64,000 bases of DNA from Flavobacterium sp. N2820 (GCF_025947285.1 NZ_CP110008.1:1689001-1753000), one strand, 5' to 3'. Shown: positions 35,001 to 43,549, counted from the stretch's first letter. The notes: generated from the sequence alone by a model not told the origin. Program-made: numbers and translations.

Positions 35001-36235
35001 TTGAATTCTTAAACATTTGGTTAGACATCAGTGCTTATCCATCAGAAAATGGGCTTTCGGTGTATTATAAAGACATTACTAAAACAAAAAAACACGAAGA
35101 AGATCTACGTGCCTCAAACGAGCGTTTTGAAAAATCTACTTTAGCCACAAACGATGCCATTTGGGATTGGGACATCAAAAAAAACACATTATATCGAGGC
35201 GATGGTTTCACCCGACTTTTTGGTTATGAAGTACCTAAAAAGATTGGAGACATCAATATCATCGAATTAATAAAAAGTCGTGTACACGACAAAGAAGCTA
35301 CGAAAGTAATTCAATCCTTAAAAAAAACAATTCTAGACCCACAAAAGTACAAATGGGAAAAAGAATACCTCTACAAAAAAGCAAATGGTAAGTATGCCGC
35401 AGTAATAAATAGGGGTATTATTATTCGAAAAGAATCTGGAGAAGCCATTCGAATTGTGGGTGCTATTCAAGATATTACGCAATTAAAAGAAAACGAAGAA
35501 TCACTAAAATTATTAAACAAAAAACTAGAAACACAAACCAAAGACCTAATCAATTCCAATAAGGAATTAGAGCAATTTGCCTATATTGCATCGCACGATC
35601 TTCAAGAACCGTTACGAATGGTGACCAGCTTTTTAACGCAGTTAGAAAATAAATATGCTGAAAAACTAGATGACAAAGCCAAACAATACATCGATTTTGC
35701 AGTAGATGGTGCAAACAGAATGCGTACAATTATTTTAGATATTTTAGAATACTCCAAAGTAGGAAAAAATGACGAAGAAGAAAGAAACGCAATTGACCTC
35801 AATACCATCATTAATGATGTAATTAAAATGAATCAACAAAAAATAGACGAAACCAATGCTGTAATACAGTTTGATGATTTACCTACCATCAATGGCTACA
35901 AATCACCGTTGATTCAAATTTTTCACAACTTAATTGGTAATGCCATAAAATATCAAAAACAGAACCACCACCAGCCCATAATCTCCATAACCTATAAAAA
36001 AAGCAGCAAATTTTGGACCTTTACAGTAACCGATAACGGCATCGGAATTCCCAAAGAATACCTTCACAAAATATTTATAATTTTTCAAAGATTACACACG
36101 AAAAATGAATATGGTGGAACAGGTATGGGACTTGCCATAGTAAAAAAACTAGTGGAAAGTCTTGGGGGTAAAGTTGGCGTTATATCTGAAATAGAAAAAG
36201 GCAGCTCTTTTTATTTTACAATACCTAGAAAATGA
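32099..36235 (+). CDS. Multi-PAS/GAF sensor histidine kinase, 3' part of a split gene
   Basis: A 1378-residue frame that begins in mid PAS domain (KLILDVNSRAMSF to SLKDVTEQKESENKL). It continues with about six more PAS domains (roughly 55-165, 175-300, 470-580, 585-705, 890-1000, 1010-1130) and two GAF domains (about 300-465 and 715-880). The kinase core has H-box QFAYIASHDLQEPLRMV, N-box FHNLIGNAIKYQ, G1 DNGIGIP and G2 GTGMGLAIV. No membrane helix is visible, so sensing is cytoplasmic. The stop overlaps the next start (ATGA), so the following kinase is translationally coupled. The start at 32099 is only the first ATG after the break. Confidence 0.85.
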   Translation: MTFKKSKSKLILDVNSRAMSFPNDDNASLIISLKDVTEQKESENKLALSEKRFKSLVQEGSDMTAIVDSKGIYSYVSPNYFSILGYSETDLVGKCAYYFMHPDEVDFLVNEFKKLEYQPRVKPPYYRFKRKDNSWAWVRSVGTDLRKEESIGGFVINSVEISDLIQSQNTLQKSNEKFELINKITRDVIYEWEMKADQFHWEESFSRIFEYAALNKPKNFLEWLQLIHPQDREQYHTNWKNFITNPKENKWVAEFRLKKNNNTYAFVEENAFIIRDIAENVIKKIGVLRDVSDKKVQELEKRIQNEISSYFKEDKKLNHILDDVLNFLTNEPFFLASEIWVLDINKEKVKLMAWHAKNSKTENFYKKTKNISNFNKGEGLPGIVWKNQKQEIWNKTKMEEKFLRNAAAKATGINSSMGIPLFNNNNIEAVLVIHSNEDLTKDKTKITPFLQIKNFLGAEIHRKRQEEMHLLMFQAAPDIVAIANNKGYFKKVNPAFCELLGYTEEEIAAKPFTYFLHPDDVNKTHKEYNETISGERNANNFTNRYRTKNGEYRWISWSSSDVFGDDNAAFAYGKNITDITELKLLFEKTATLAEIGSWEYDTTTPNAPFYLSNVIHDILEISAETKIDIKQFVELIHKEDRIAVSKKLNDLIKNKNDFDSEFRIITPQKNTKWVRCIGKIKKNHALKDHKIIGSVQNITKQKTNELELAKKNNYLEAITEIITELLQSNDWYNSLNNVLTITGNAINVDRVYYFEMNKELVNGKQTCSQKIEWTKDTAFAQIENPLLQNVSVEDFKPFFCKLNKEQLFSAITSQVEDEKFKEVLALQNIKSCLVLPIMINDILEGFIGFDDCNEERLWTVSEVSFLHNITSNLAATIQRKNTQKELQNTLIERNNILESIGDAFFTLDNNWRITYWNKESERIVGQNRDELLGKVFWEAFPNLVGTIYEENYKTAVKTGKSIYFQDYFEFLNIWLDISAYPSENGLSVYYKDITKTKKHEEDLRASNERFEKSTLATNDAIWDWDIKKNTLYRGDGFTRLFGYEVPKKIGDINIIELIKSRVHDKEATKVIQSLKKTILDPQKYKWEKEYLYKKANGKYAAVINRGIIIRKESGEAIRIVGAIQDITQLKENEESLKLLNKKLETQTKDLINSNKELEQFAYIASHDLQEPLRMVTSFLTQLENKYAEKLDDKAKQYIDFAVDGANRMRTIILDILEYSKVGKNDEEERNAIDLNTIINDVIKMNQQKIDETNAVIQFDDLPTINGYKSPLIQIFHNLIGNAIKYQKQNHHQPIISITYKKSSKFWTFTVTDNGIGIPKEYLHKIFIIFQRLHTKNEYGGTGMGLAIVKKLVESLGGKVGVISEIEKGSSFYFTIPRK

Positions 36236-37833
36236 AACTATTTAAAAAAATATTTAAAGCACTAGACTATTGGACCAACCAATTAGCCTTATTAGCCTTT
36301 TTGGCAATGTTTATCATTACCCAAACCATTGCATTTAAAATTTTTACCATTGAAAAAGAAAATGAAACCTTATTAGTCAAAGAAGAAGCCAATCACATCA
36401 AAAACCAGCTAGAAAACGCTATTAATTACAGCCATAATGCCGTAAAAATAATTGGATTCATTGCAGAAAAAAACCTTCAAGACGAAAATTTTGATATCGT
36501 TTCTAAAGATTTATTAGCAAAAAATGAATTCATTGATGCCTTGCAATTAATTAAAGACAGTACCATTATTAAAACCTATCCTTTAAAAGGAAATGAACCC
36601 ACAATAGGATACAACATTGCTTCAAACAGATTGCATAAAATTGCCATTCTAAAAGCAATACAAGGCAATAGAATCTTTTTTGAAGGTCCTATTAATCTAA
36701 TTCAAGGAGGCGTAGGTATCGTGGGTAGAGAACCCATCTATAAAAACAATAAATTATGGGGTTTTTCAGCCGTCTTGATAAAACAAGAAACGCTTCATAA
36801 AGCAATTGGAATAGACAGTACAGGAAGTAAAAAAAGGTTCCAATATCAAGTAACCGGAAAAAATAAAATCGATTTTTTTAATAACAATATCGACTTCAGC
36901 GAAGGAATTACACACAAAACCTATATCGCTTCCGGAGATTGGTTTTTACACGTAAAACTAAAAGATCCAAATTTTAAAAATAGAGCCATGGCTTTTAGTG
37001 CTTTTGGGTTACTATTAAGTATAATTGTAGCTTTTTTTATCAGAGAATTAGCCATACAACCCGTTAAATTAAAAAAACTAGTGGATGAAAAAACGAAAGA
37101 TTTAGAAAAATTAAACACTATTTTAAACCAAAGAGCCGACGAACTTTCATCAACCAATAAGGAATTAGAATATTTTGCCTACATCATTTCGCACGACTTA
37201 CAAGAACCTTTGCGAATGATTTCAAGCTTTCTATCGTTATTAGAAAAAAAATACAATGATGTTTTAGATGAAAAAGGAAAGAAATACATCTTTTATGCAG
37301 TTGACGGAGCTAAAAGAATGAAAACCATCATCTTAGATATACTAGAATTTTCAAGAGTTGGAAAATACAATGAAGAACCCACAGCAATTAATGTAAATGA
37401 TTTAGTGCAGGAAATTGTAGGATATCATAGAAATGCAATTGACAACAAAAAAGTAATTATTACTTATGAAAACTTGCCCACTATTACTTGCTTTAAATCA
37501 CCAATAACGCAAATATTTCAAAACTTAATCAGCAATTCCATCAAGTATGCCAAAAAAGATGAAATTGTTAACATAAGTATCAAACAATTTGAAGTAGACA
37601 AAGACCATTGGGGATTTGCTGTAGAAGATAACGGGATTGGAATTGAAGAACGATATTTTGAAAAAATATTCATTTTGTTCCAACGATTAAACATTCGCCA
37701 AGATGATTCTGGAAACGGAATTGGATTGGCTATCATAAAAAAAATAGTAGAAAACTTAGGCGGTAAAATTTGGGTAACCTCAGAAATCAATGTAGGAAGT
37801 ACCTTTTATTTTACGATTGCTAAAAACGTTTAA
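36232..37833 (+). CDS. Membrane sensor histidine kinase with periplasmic CHASE-like domain
   Basis: A 533-residue kinase. One membrane helix at about 18-38 and a second at about 250-272 (AFGLLLSIIVAFFIREL) enclose a periplasmic domain of about 210 residues. Its DALQLIKDSTIIKTYPLKGNEPTIGYNI and GGVGIVGREPIYKNNKLWGFSAVLI segments look like a CHASE sensor. The core has H-box EYFAYIISHDLQEPLRMISSF, FQNLISNSIKYAKK, DNGIGIEE and GNGIGLAII. It overlaps the upstream kinase by 4 bp and has almost the same DHp sequence, pointing to a tandem duplication. Confidence 0.93.
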   Translation: MKLFKKIFKALDYWTNQLALLAFLAMFIITQTIAFKIFTIEKENETLLVKEEANHIKNQLENAINYSHNAVKIIGFIAEKNLQDENFDIVSKDLLAKNEFIDALQLIKDSTIIKTYPLKGNEPTIGYNIASNRLHKIAILKAIQGNRIFFEGPINLIQGGVGIVGREPIYKNNKLWGFSAVLIKQETLHKAIGIDSTGSKKRFQYQVTGKNKIDFFNNNIDFSEGITHKTYIASGDWFLHVKLKDPNFKNRAMAFSAFGLLLSIIVAFFIRELAIQPVKLKKLVDEKTKDLEKLNTILNQRADELSSTNKELEYFAYIISHDLQEPLRMISSFLSLLEKKYNDVLDEKGKKYIFYAVDGAKRMKTIILDILEFSRVGKYNEEPTAINVNDLVQEIVGYHRNAIDNKKVIITYENLPTITCFKSPITQIFQNLISNSIKYAKKDEIVNISIKQFEVDKDHWGFAVEDNGIGIEERYFEKIFILFQRLNIRQDDSGNGIGLAIIKKIVENLGGKIWVTSEINVGSTFYFTIAKNV

Positions 37834-37844
37834 AAGGATGTAAA

Positions 37845-38774
37845 ATGAAACAAGAATTAAAAGTAACTTTTCTATATTGCTTGGTTGGAATCCTTTGGAT
37901 TTTAGTTAGCGATGAAATCATCTCAACCTTTATCAGCGAAAGCGATATGGAATCGATGATTTATTTTCAAAATGTAAAAGGCATTTTTTACATCGTTGCA
38001 ACGGGCCTAATGTTATATGTGCTACTAAAAAAACACAATGACGCAATGAACCTCAAAATCAATGAGCTAAAAAAATATGCCAATGAATTAGAAACAACAA
38101 ACCATGAATTAGCGCAATACATCAACTTAGCGTCTCACGACTTACAAGAACCAAGTAGAACGGTAATTAGTTTTTTAACTTTTTTAGAGAAAAAATACGA
38201 CAATCAAATCGATGAAAAAGGAAAAAACTACATTCATTTTGCAGTAGAAGCAGCCAATAAAATGCGCCAAATTATATTAGACTTACTCGAATATTCTAAA
38301 ATCTGTAAAAATGACAACCTCGAAAAAGTAAATCTTAACAGTATTATCAAAGAAATCAAAAATCAGTTTCAGGATAAAATTAAAGAGACGAACACAACAA
38401 TAATAGTTGAAGATTTACCAACAATCAATACAGATGCAACATTAATACAAATTATTTTTAAAAACCTAATTGACAATGCAATTAAATTCAAACAAGAAAA
38501 TAAACCGCTAAGCATTCATATTGAAGCAATTGACAAAAAAGACGAATGGCTATTTAAAATAAGTGATAACGGAATAGGAATTGAGAATGAATATTTTACT
38601 AAAATTTTTGTGCTTTTTCAAAAACTAAATCAAAAAGACACTACAGGCACTGGTAGCGGCTTAGCAATTACAAAAAAGATTGTAACCAATCTAGGAGGCA
38701 CTATTTGGGTGAAATCGGTGGTAAATAAAGGGAGTGATTTTTATATAAAATTGCCTAAAAATGAAAAAAAATAA
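37845..38774 (+). CDS. Sensor histidine kinase with two membrane helices
   Basis: A 309-residue kinase with helices at about 5-25 and 47-65 and only a short loop between them (SEESDMESMIYF type), so little or no periplasmic sensor. The DHp/ATPase core (INLASHDLQEPSRTVISFL, FKNLIDNAIKFKQ, DNGIGIENEYF, GTGSGLAIT) is a third paralogue of the same kinase core in a row. It lies 12 bp after the previous kinase and is probably in the same operon. A palindrome and T run follow at 38813. Confidence 0.92.
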   Translation: MKQELKVTFLYCLVGILWILVSDEIISTFISESDMESMIYFQNVKGIFYIVATGLMLYVLLKKHNDAMNLKINELKKYANELETTNHELAQYINLASHDLQEPSRTVISFLTFLEKKYDNQIDEKGKNYIHFAVEAANKMRQIILDLLEYSKICKNDNLEKVNLNSIIKEIKNQFQDKIKETNTTIIVEDLPTINTDATLIQIIFKNLIDNAIKFKQENKPLSIHIEAIDKKDEWLFKISDNGIGIENEYFTKIFVLFQKLNQKDTTGTGSGLAITKKIVTNLGGTIWVKSVVNKGSDFYIKLPKNEKK

Positions 38775-38812
38775 TCCCTTAAACAATTGACAATAAGTGA
38801 TTTTAAAAAATC

Positions 38813-38835
38813 GTAGAATTAATTCTACACTTTTT
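38813..38835 (+). terminator. Palindromic terminator after the third kinase
   Basis: GTAGAATTAATTCTAC (38813-38828) is a perfect 16-bp palindrome followed by ACTTTTT. It probably folds as a 5-bp GTAGA/TCTAC stem with a 6-nt loop, then five T. It would end or attenuate the kinase transcript before the receiver gene at 38902. Confidence 0.5.
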
Positions 38836-38901
38836 ATGAAAAAGTAATAGATATTTTGTATCTTTAGGCTTAACAACTGCCCCCAATTAAACAACACATT
38901 C

Positions 38902-39333
38902 ATGAAAAAAGCAAAAATTCTACTTGTAGAAGATAACGAAGGAGATATCGTACTTACTACAGAAGCGTTTGAGGAAGCTGATTTTAAATCCAACCTAATC
39001 GTAGCAAGAAACGGTAAAGAAGCCCTCAATTATTTATCAATGGAAGACCGTACCACTAGTTTAAACTTACCTGATTTAATCCTATTGGACATCAATTTAC
39101 CACTATTAAATGGTATTGAAGTGTTAAACCACATCAAACAAAACAAATTTACAAGACACATTCCGGTTATAATTTTAACTACATCATCCTCATCAAATGA
39201 TATAAACGCTACCTATGATAATCACGCCAATTGTTTCATTACAAAACCAGCAGACATTACTGTGTTTTTTGATGTAATAAACTCCTTAGGGAAATTTTGG
39301 CTACACATTGTAAAATTACCTACCCCTAAATAA
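38902..39333 (+). CDS. Single-domain response regulator, Rcp1-like
   Basis: A 143-residue receiver of the type that pairs with phytochrome-like kinases (Rcp1 style): KILLVEDNEGDIVLTTEAF, phosphoacceptor D63 in LILLDINLPLLNGIEVLNHIK, switch T93-T94 in ILTTSSSSND, and K115 in FITKPAD. It has no output domain, so phosphoryl groups must pass on, or the protein acts by binding. It lies downstream of three kinases with matching DHp sequences and directly precedes the REC-PAS protein. Confidence 0.93.
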   Translation: MKKAKILLVEDNEGDIVLTTEAFEEADFKSNLIVARNGKEALNYLSMEDRTTSLNLPDLILLDINLPLLNGIEVLNHIKQNKFTRHIPVIILTTSSSSNDINATYDNHANCFITKPADITVFFDVINSLGKFWLHIVKLPTPK

Positions 39334-39334
39334 A

Positions 39335-40303
39335 ATGTTGAAAGACAAGAAAAATTATACGTTACTAGTAGTCGAAGACAACTTAGGCGATTTCATTTTG
39401 TTTGAAGAATATTTAAACGAAAAAATCGAAAACCCTACGCTTTTTCATTTTCAAACATTTAAAGACTTGTTTGATTTTAAAGAACGTATTACGACTGCTA
39501 TTGACATTATTTTTCTGGATCTTTCACTTCCCGATAAAAATGGTACTGACCTCATTATTGAAGTCCAAAAAATTTCTAAAAATATTCCAATCATTGTGCT
39601 CACTGGGCACAGTGATTTTTCGTTTGCAACCACGTCATTAGCCCTGGGTATTTCAGATTATCTACTCAAAGACGACCTCAACAGTACTACTTTATATAAA
39701 AGTATCGTTTACAACATTGAAAGAAATAAAAACCTAGTTAAAATAAGAGAATCCGAACAATTGTATTCCGATTTATTTCAGCTTAGTCCAATTCCAATTT
39801 GTGTTTATGATGCCAAAACAAGCGTTTTTTTAGATGTAAATGCGGCCGCTGTACAACTATATGGCTATTCCCATGAAGAATTTCTAAAACTAACAGTGCA
39901 AACTTTATTTGTAGATGAAATCGAAGAGAATACCAACAACATTGTAACCCATAAAAAGAAAAATGGCGAGCATATTTTTGTAGACAGCAGAAGCAATACC
40001 ATTATTTTTAATGGCAAAAAAGCCAAAATAATACTTGCCAACGACATTACCAAAAGCTTAAACCACATCAAAGAAATAGAGTTACAAAACGAAAAACTCA
40101 AAGAAATTGCTTGGACACAATCGCATGTCGTTAGAGCGCCGTTATCGCAAATTTTAGGATTGGTACAATTGGTGTTAGACGATGAAAGTACCACAGAAGA
40201 AACCAAAGAATTAGTAGGTATATTAAATAATTCAGCACAAGAATTGGATAAAATAATCAAAGAAATCATCCATAAATCTAAAGAAATTTCATGTAATGCG
40301 TGA
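39335..40303 (+). CDS. Receiver-PAS-DHp protein lacking an ATPase domain
   Basis: A 322-residue protein. The receiver (1-130) has D15, phosphoacceptor D62 (IIFLDLSLPDKNG) and K112. A PAS domain covers about 140-240 (DLFQLSPIPICVYDAKTSVFLDVNAAAVQLYG). The rest is a coiled linker and a DHp-like helix with a histidine at 264 (IAWTQSHVVRAPLSQILGL). The sequence stops after this helix; there is no N, G1 or G2 box. It may accept a phosphoryl group on His264 from the neighbouring kinases, or dimerise with them. It follows the receiver gene by one base. Confidence 0.85.
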   Translation: MLKDKKNYTLLVVEDNLGDFILFEEYLNEKIENPTLFHFQTFKDLFDFKERITTAIDIIFLDLSLPDKNGTDLIIEVQKISKNIPIIVLTGHSDFSFATTSLALGISDYLLKDDLNSTTLYKSIVYNIERNKNLVKIRESEQLYSDLFQLSPIPICVYDAKTSVFLDVNAAAVQLYGYSHEEFLKLTVQTLFVDEIEENTNNIVTHKKKNGEHIFVDSRSNTIIFNGKKAKIILANDITKSLNHIKEIELQNEKLKEIAWTQSHVVRAPLSQILGLVQLVLDDESTTEETKELVGILNNSAQELDKIIKEIIHKSKEISCNA

Positions 40304-40694
40304 TGCCTATGAAACACTTGCTTATAATAGACGATGATCCTGTTTCGGTACTAATTTTAAAAAAAATGCTTGTCAATGCAGGCTTTTTAGAAAACCCCAT
40401 CGTGTTTTATAACGGAAGTGATGCCTTAGCTTTTTTTCACAAAGCAATACAACCAATGAAATTTACTACGTGTTTTTAGACATTAACATGCCCGAAATGA
40501 ATGGTTGGCAATTTTTAGACCGGATGCAACCCATCATCAAACCCCTAAATTTCAAAGTGTATTTACTCACCTCCTCCACCAGCGAACAGGAAAAAAGAAA
40601 ATCAGAAGACTATAAATGCATCTTGCAATTCATTTCTAAACCGATTAGCAAAGAAAATATTTTACGAGTAAAAGAGGAATTCTTTACATTTTAA
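40303..40694 (+). pseudogene. Single-domain response regulator, interrupted by a frameshift
   Basis: Starting at ATG 40303 or 40309, the first frame reads KHLLIIDDDPVSVLILKKM to NGSDALAFFHKAIQ and stops at a TAG (40477-40479). The other frame supplies SQSNTTNEIYYVFLDINMPEMNG, VYLLTSSTSEQ and FISKPISKEN. The switch falls in a run of seven T (40431-40437); eight would give an intact receiver of about 128 residues with the DDD cluster, phosphoacceptor Asp and Lys all present. The start overlaps the REC-PAS stop (TGATG). A true mutation and a sequencing slip cannot be told apart here. Confidence 0.78.
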
Positions 40695-40723
40695 ATTCTA
40701 GTAAAATCATTTAGTTTTTAAAT

Positions 40724-41296
40724 TCAACAACTAATGTTTTTAACCGTTACAACTGAATTATCAGGTATATCTTTAGTGATTAAAACATGTGCTCCAATCA
40801 CAACATTATTTCCAATATTCAACTCTCCTATAATAGATGAATTAGCATACAAAGTAACATTGTCACCAATAACATTCCCATTTCCAACACCATTTTTCTT
40901 GTGACCAACTGTGCAGCCCTGATGAACAATAAAACCTTTACCTATTTTATTTCTACTTCCAATTACCATACCTTGACCATGAACCACATAAAACCCTTCT
41001 TCAATTTCATTATTAAAATAAATTTCGCAACTACAATACTGCTTTAATAACCAATGAATTTGTGGTTTCAACTCATTCAAACCTTCATTTTGAACAATCT
41101 GTCCTAATCGAAACAAGAAAATAGCTAATTCATTATTATTATTTATTATTCTATTTTTTATCTCCTTTTCAGATAATTCTGGAAAATGATAATTTACATC
41201 TTTTACGGTCAAAACAAAAGCTAAATCAATCATTTTTGAATTGATTTGTAAGGAATTGTAAACATTTTTTAAAATAAAACTCATGAATTCATTCAT
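40724..41296 (-). CDS. Serine acetyltransferase-like hexapeptide transferase
   Basis: A 190-residue acyltransferase. A helical N-terminal half is followed by hexapeptide repeats from about residue 105: EIYFNNEIEEGFYVVHGQGMVIGSRNKIGKGFIVHQGCTVG and VGNGNVIGDNVTLYANSSIIGELNIGNNVVIGAHVLI. It ends the minus-strand glycan operon, beside the nonulosonic acid genes. Acetylation of a surface sugar is likely, though the family also contains cysteine-pathway enzymes. It overlaps the next gene by 4 bp. Confidence 0.85.
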   Translation of the reverse strand: MNEFMSFILKNVYNSLQINSKMIDLAFVLTVKDVNYHFPELSEKEIKNRIINNNNELAIFLFRLGQIVQNEGLNELKPQIHWLLKQYCSCEIYFNNEIEEGFYVVHGQGMVIGSRNKIGKGFIVHQGCTVGHKKNGVGNGNVIGDNVTLYANSSIIGELNIGNNVVIGAHVLITKDIPDNSVVTVKNISC

Positions 41297-42669
41297 AATT
41301 CTAATACAGATTTAATACTTTCTGATGAAGTTTTATAATTTGACAATATGATTTCTTTCCAACTTTCAAATGATTCTGATGTTTGTTCTACTACAATACT
41401 ATTTTTGATTTCATTTTTATTGTTAACCCAAAGTACTGCATCCTTATCTTTCATACTCCTAAAATGCTGCAATTGATAAATCCATTGCACAGACCAATTT
41501 GGATTAATCTTAACATCTTGGTCATAATTGATATAAATACAAGGTTTTTTAAACATCCCAAAGTCAAATGCCATAGTGGACCCTAAATTAACTACAATAG
41601 CACTGTAATATACTGTTGAGACCAATAATGCTATATCTTCTGGTAATGGATAAATAGTAGTCCAGTTACTGTTGGGTTCAAAATTCCAAAGAGGTGGTGC
41701 TTGCTTAATCAAATTAGGATATTTTGAAACAATTACGTCAAATCGACCCGAAATATCTACAGGACAACGACGTAATAAAATTTGATACTCTGTATCTAAA
41801 TTATGATGCAGCAGCTGTTCCGCTAAGTCCGATAAATATTGTGGATCATCAGGACAAGTTAACACATCATCGCCAGAATAACAAATGATTTTTTTATGTA
41901 AATCTAAATTATATCTTTCATAAAACACTTCTTTCGGAATAATGTTTTCGGGTTGGAGATAACATTCAAATTGAGGTGTTCCTGTCACAAAAACTTGCTG
42001 TGCTTTGATTTCAGGATAGTATAATCTTAGTTCTTTTTGCATATAATCTGACCAAACCAAATATTTATCAGCTTGCAACGCCATTCTAGCTTTAGGCAAA
42101 TTATCCCATGAATATATCACAGTAATGGCTTCAATTCCTAAATCTTGTGCTGCAGCAAAAATGGGAGCACATTGCACTCCTCTTTGATGGGAACAAAATA
42201 GCTTTTCAGGCGCAACATCCACTAGAATCTGTCGTACTTCATTATAAAAACTCGAATTTCTAATGGCCCTTTGATACCATTGCTCTAGTTTTAAAATACG
42301 TTTATAATTCGCAAATCCATAAGATGCAATTTCGACAAAACTATAAAATAAAGTTTTAAAAACGCCCTTATGATTGGACTTCCAATTGCTTAAAATCGTA
42401 GGATTACGGACTAATTTAGCATTGTGTTTTAAACGAGCTAAACAAATTAATTCTCTTAAAAATTTTTCGTTTAATGATTCTGAATAATTAGGAATACGTA
42501 AGGTATTTTGAATCGCTGCAATCTCTTTAACTGCTTGTTCTGTTTTGGCATCAAAAGCATGAAATAAAACCAACTCTTTTTCCATTCCTTTGAATACATC
42601 GGAATACAAATAGTTTCGAATCCCAACACCATCAGGAAAAAGTAATACTATTTTATTGTTTTTTTTCAT
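41293..42669 (-). CDS. Putative GT-B glycosyltransferase, uncharacterised
   Basis: A 458-residue soluble protein, beginning IVLLFPDGVGIRNYLYSDVF. The C-terminal half has GT-B features: FVTGTPQFECYLQPENI, ICYSGDD, then VVNLGSTMAFDFGMFKKPCIYINYD, which resembles the donor-binding region of CDP-glycerol or surface-carbohydrate transferases. Its place directly after the neu and acylation genes suggests it transfers the activated acidic sugar. It overlaps the upstream gene by 17 bp. The fold is fairly supported; the donor is inference. Confidence 0.7.
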   Translation of the reverse strand: MKKNNKIVLLFPDGVGIRNYLYSDVFKGMEKELVLFHAFDAKTEQAVKEIAAIQNTLRIPNYSESLNEKFLRELICLARLKHNAKLVRNPTILSNWKSNHKGVFKTLFYSFVEIASYGFANYKRILKLEQWYQRAIRNSSFYNEVRQILVDVAPEKLFCSHQRGVQCAPIFAAAQDLGIEAITVIYSWDNLPKARMALQADKYLVWSDYMQKELRLYYPEIKAQQVFVTGTPQFECYLQPENIIPKEVFYERYNLDLHKKIICYSGDDVLTCPDDPQYLSDLAEQLLHHNLDTEYQILLRRCPVDISGRFDVIVSKYPNLIKQAPPLWNFEPNSNWTTIYPLPEDIALLVSTVYYSAIVVNLGSTMAFDFGMFKKPCIYINYDQDVKINPNWSVQWIYQLQHFRSMKDKDAVLWVNNKNEIKNSIVVEQTSESFESWKEIILSNYKTSSESIKSVLEL

Positions 42670-43549
42670 TCGTATCTAATCCTAAATCCTCAATAATTTT
42701 AGTGGTAAACAATCGTGCACCTTTGTCATTCAAATGCCCACACGATGAAAAATAGTCGTCTCCTTGCACCACATGTTCATATGCTTTGATTTCCGGATAC
42801 AACTTATTCACTTTTTGAAAATAGTCCATTCCTTTTACATTAGAACACATGGGGGTAGTTACCGCAATCAAATTGATGTTGTTACTTTTACAAATTTGCT
42901 TAATTTCTTCGAAATAACGGTTACGCAAAGGCACTAAACTTGCAATATTATTTTTCATATTGGCTTTTGGGTTAAACCCTAACGGATAATAGCCTTGATG
43001 ATCCAATGTATTCGTAGGCTCTTGATGCAACGTTTTGTAAAAAGCTCTAAACCCTACTTTACTATCAAATTGAATGTATCGGTAAAACGGCACATAATAC
43101 AATTCCGTAAAATCGGATTCATTTTTAAAATGTTCGGTGATGATTTTGGATTGATGCATAAAGGGCATGAAACGGCCAAAAGTACCATCATCGCGTTTTT
43201 CATTCGATAAATTCAAATCGGTTTCTATAATGATGTTTTTGATGTTCCAACCTCGTGCTACCATCAATTTTAATAGCAAAGAAGTTTCAAACAAATGCGC
43301 ACCACTCATGCCGTAATTAAAGGTTTTCAAACCTTTTTTCGCAAACAATTCGGATACAAAATGATTATTGGCTCTTGATGTCCCTAAAATAATGACATCA
43401 TAATTTTGCGCTTCAGAATTGATAACGTTTTCAACCTTATTTCTCGTTTTCGATTGCGCAAAAACATTAGTGTAAATAAAATCCAACGTCAACGCAACCA
43501 ACAATAGCACTAAAAGTATTTTTCCGATAAAAAGCAAAAACTGTTTCAT
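42653..43549 (-). CDS. SGNH/DltD-like membrane-anchored protein (MBOAT partner)
   Basis: A 298-residue protein with one N-terminal membrane helix (about 5-25) and a periplasmic hydrolase-like domain. VIILGTSRANNHFVSELFAKKGL contains the block I Ser (GTSR) of SGNH/DltD proteins, and SSCGHLNDKGARLF holds the terminal His region (H-x-N-x-x-G). It overlaps the MBOAT gene by one base. Such pairs move acyl groups, commonly O-acetyl, onto extracellular glycans. The acetyl target here is inferred to be the acidic-sugar polymer. Confidence 0.8.
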   Translation of the reverse strand: MKQFLLFIGKILLVLLLVALTLDFIYTNVFAQSKTRNKVENVINSEAQNYDVIILGTSRANNHFVSELFAKKGLKTFNYGMSGAHLFETSLLLKLMVARGWNIKNIIIETDLNLSNEKRDDGTFGRFMPFMHQSKIITEHFKNESDFTELYYVPFYRYIQFDSKVGFRAFYKTLHQEPTNTLDHQGYYPLGFNPKANMKNNIASLVPLRNRYFEEIKQICKSNNINLIAVTTPMCSNVKGMDYFQKVNKLYPEIKAYEHVVQGDDYFSSCGHLNDKGARLFTTKIIEDLGLDTNEKKQ

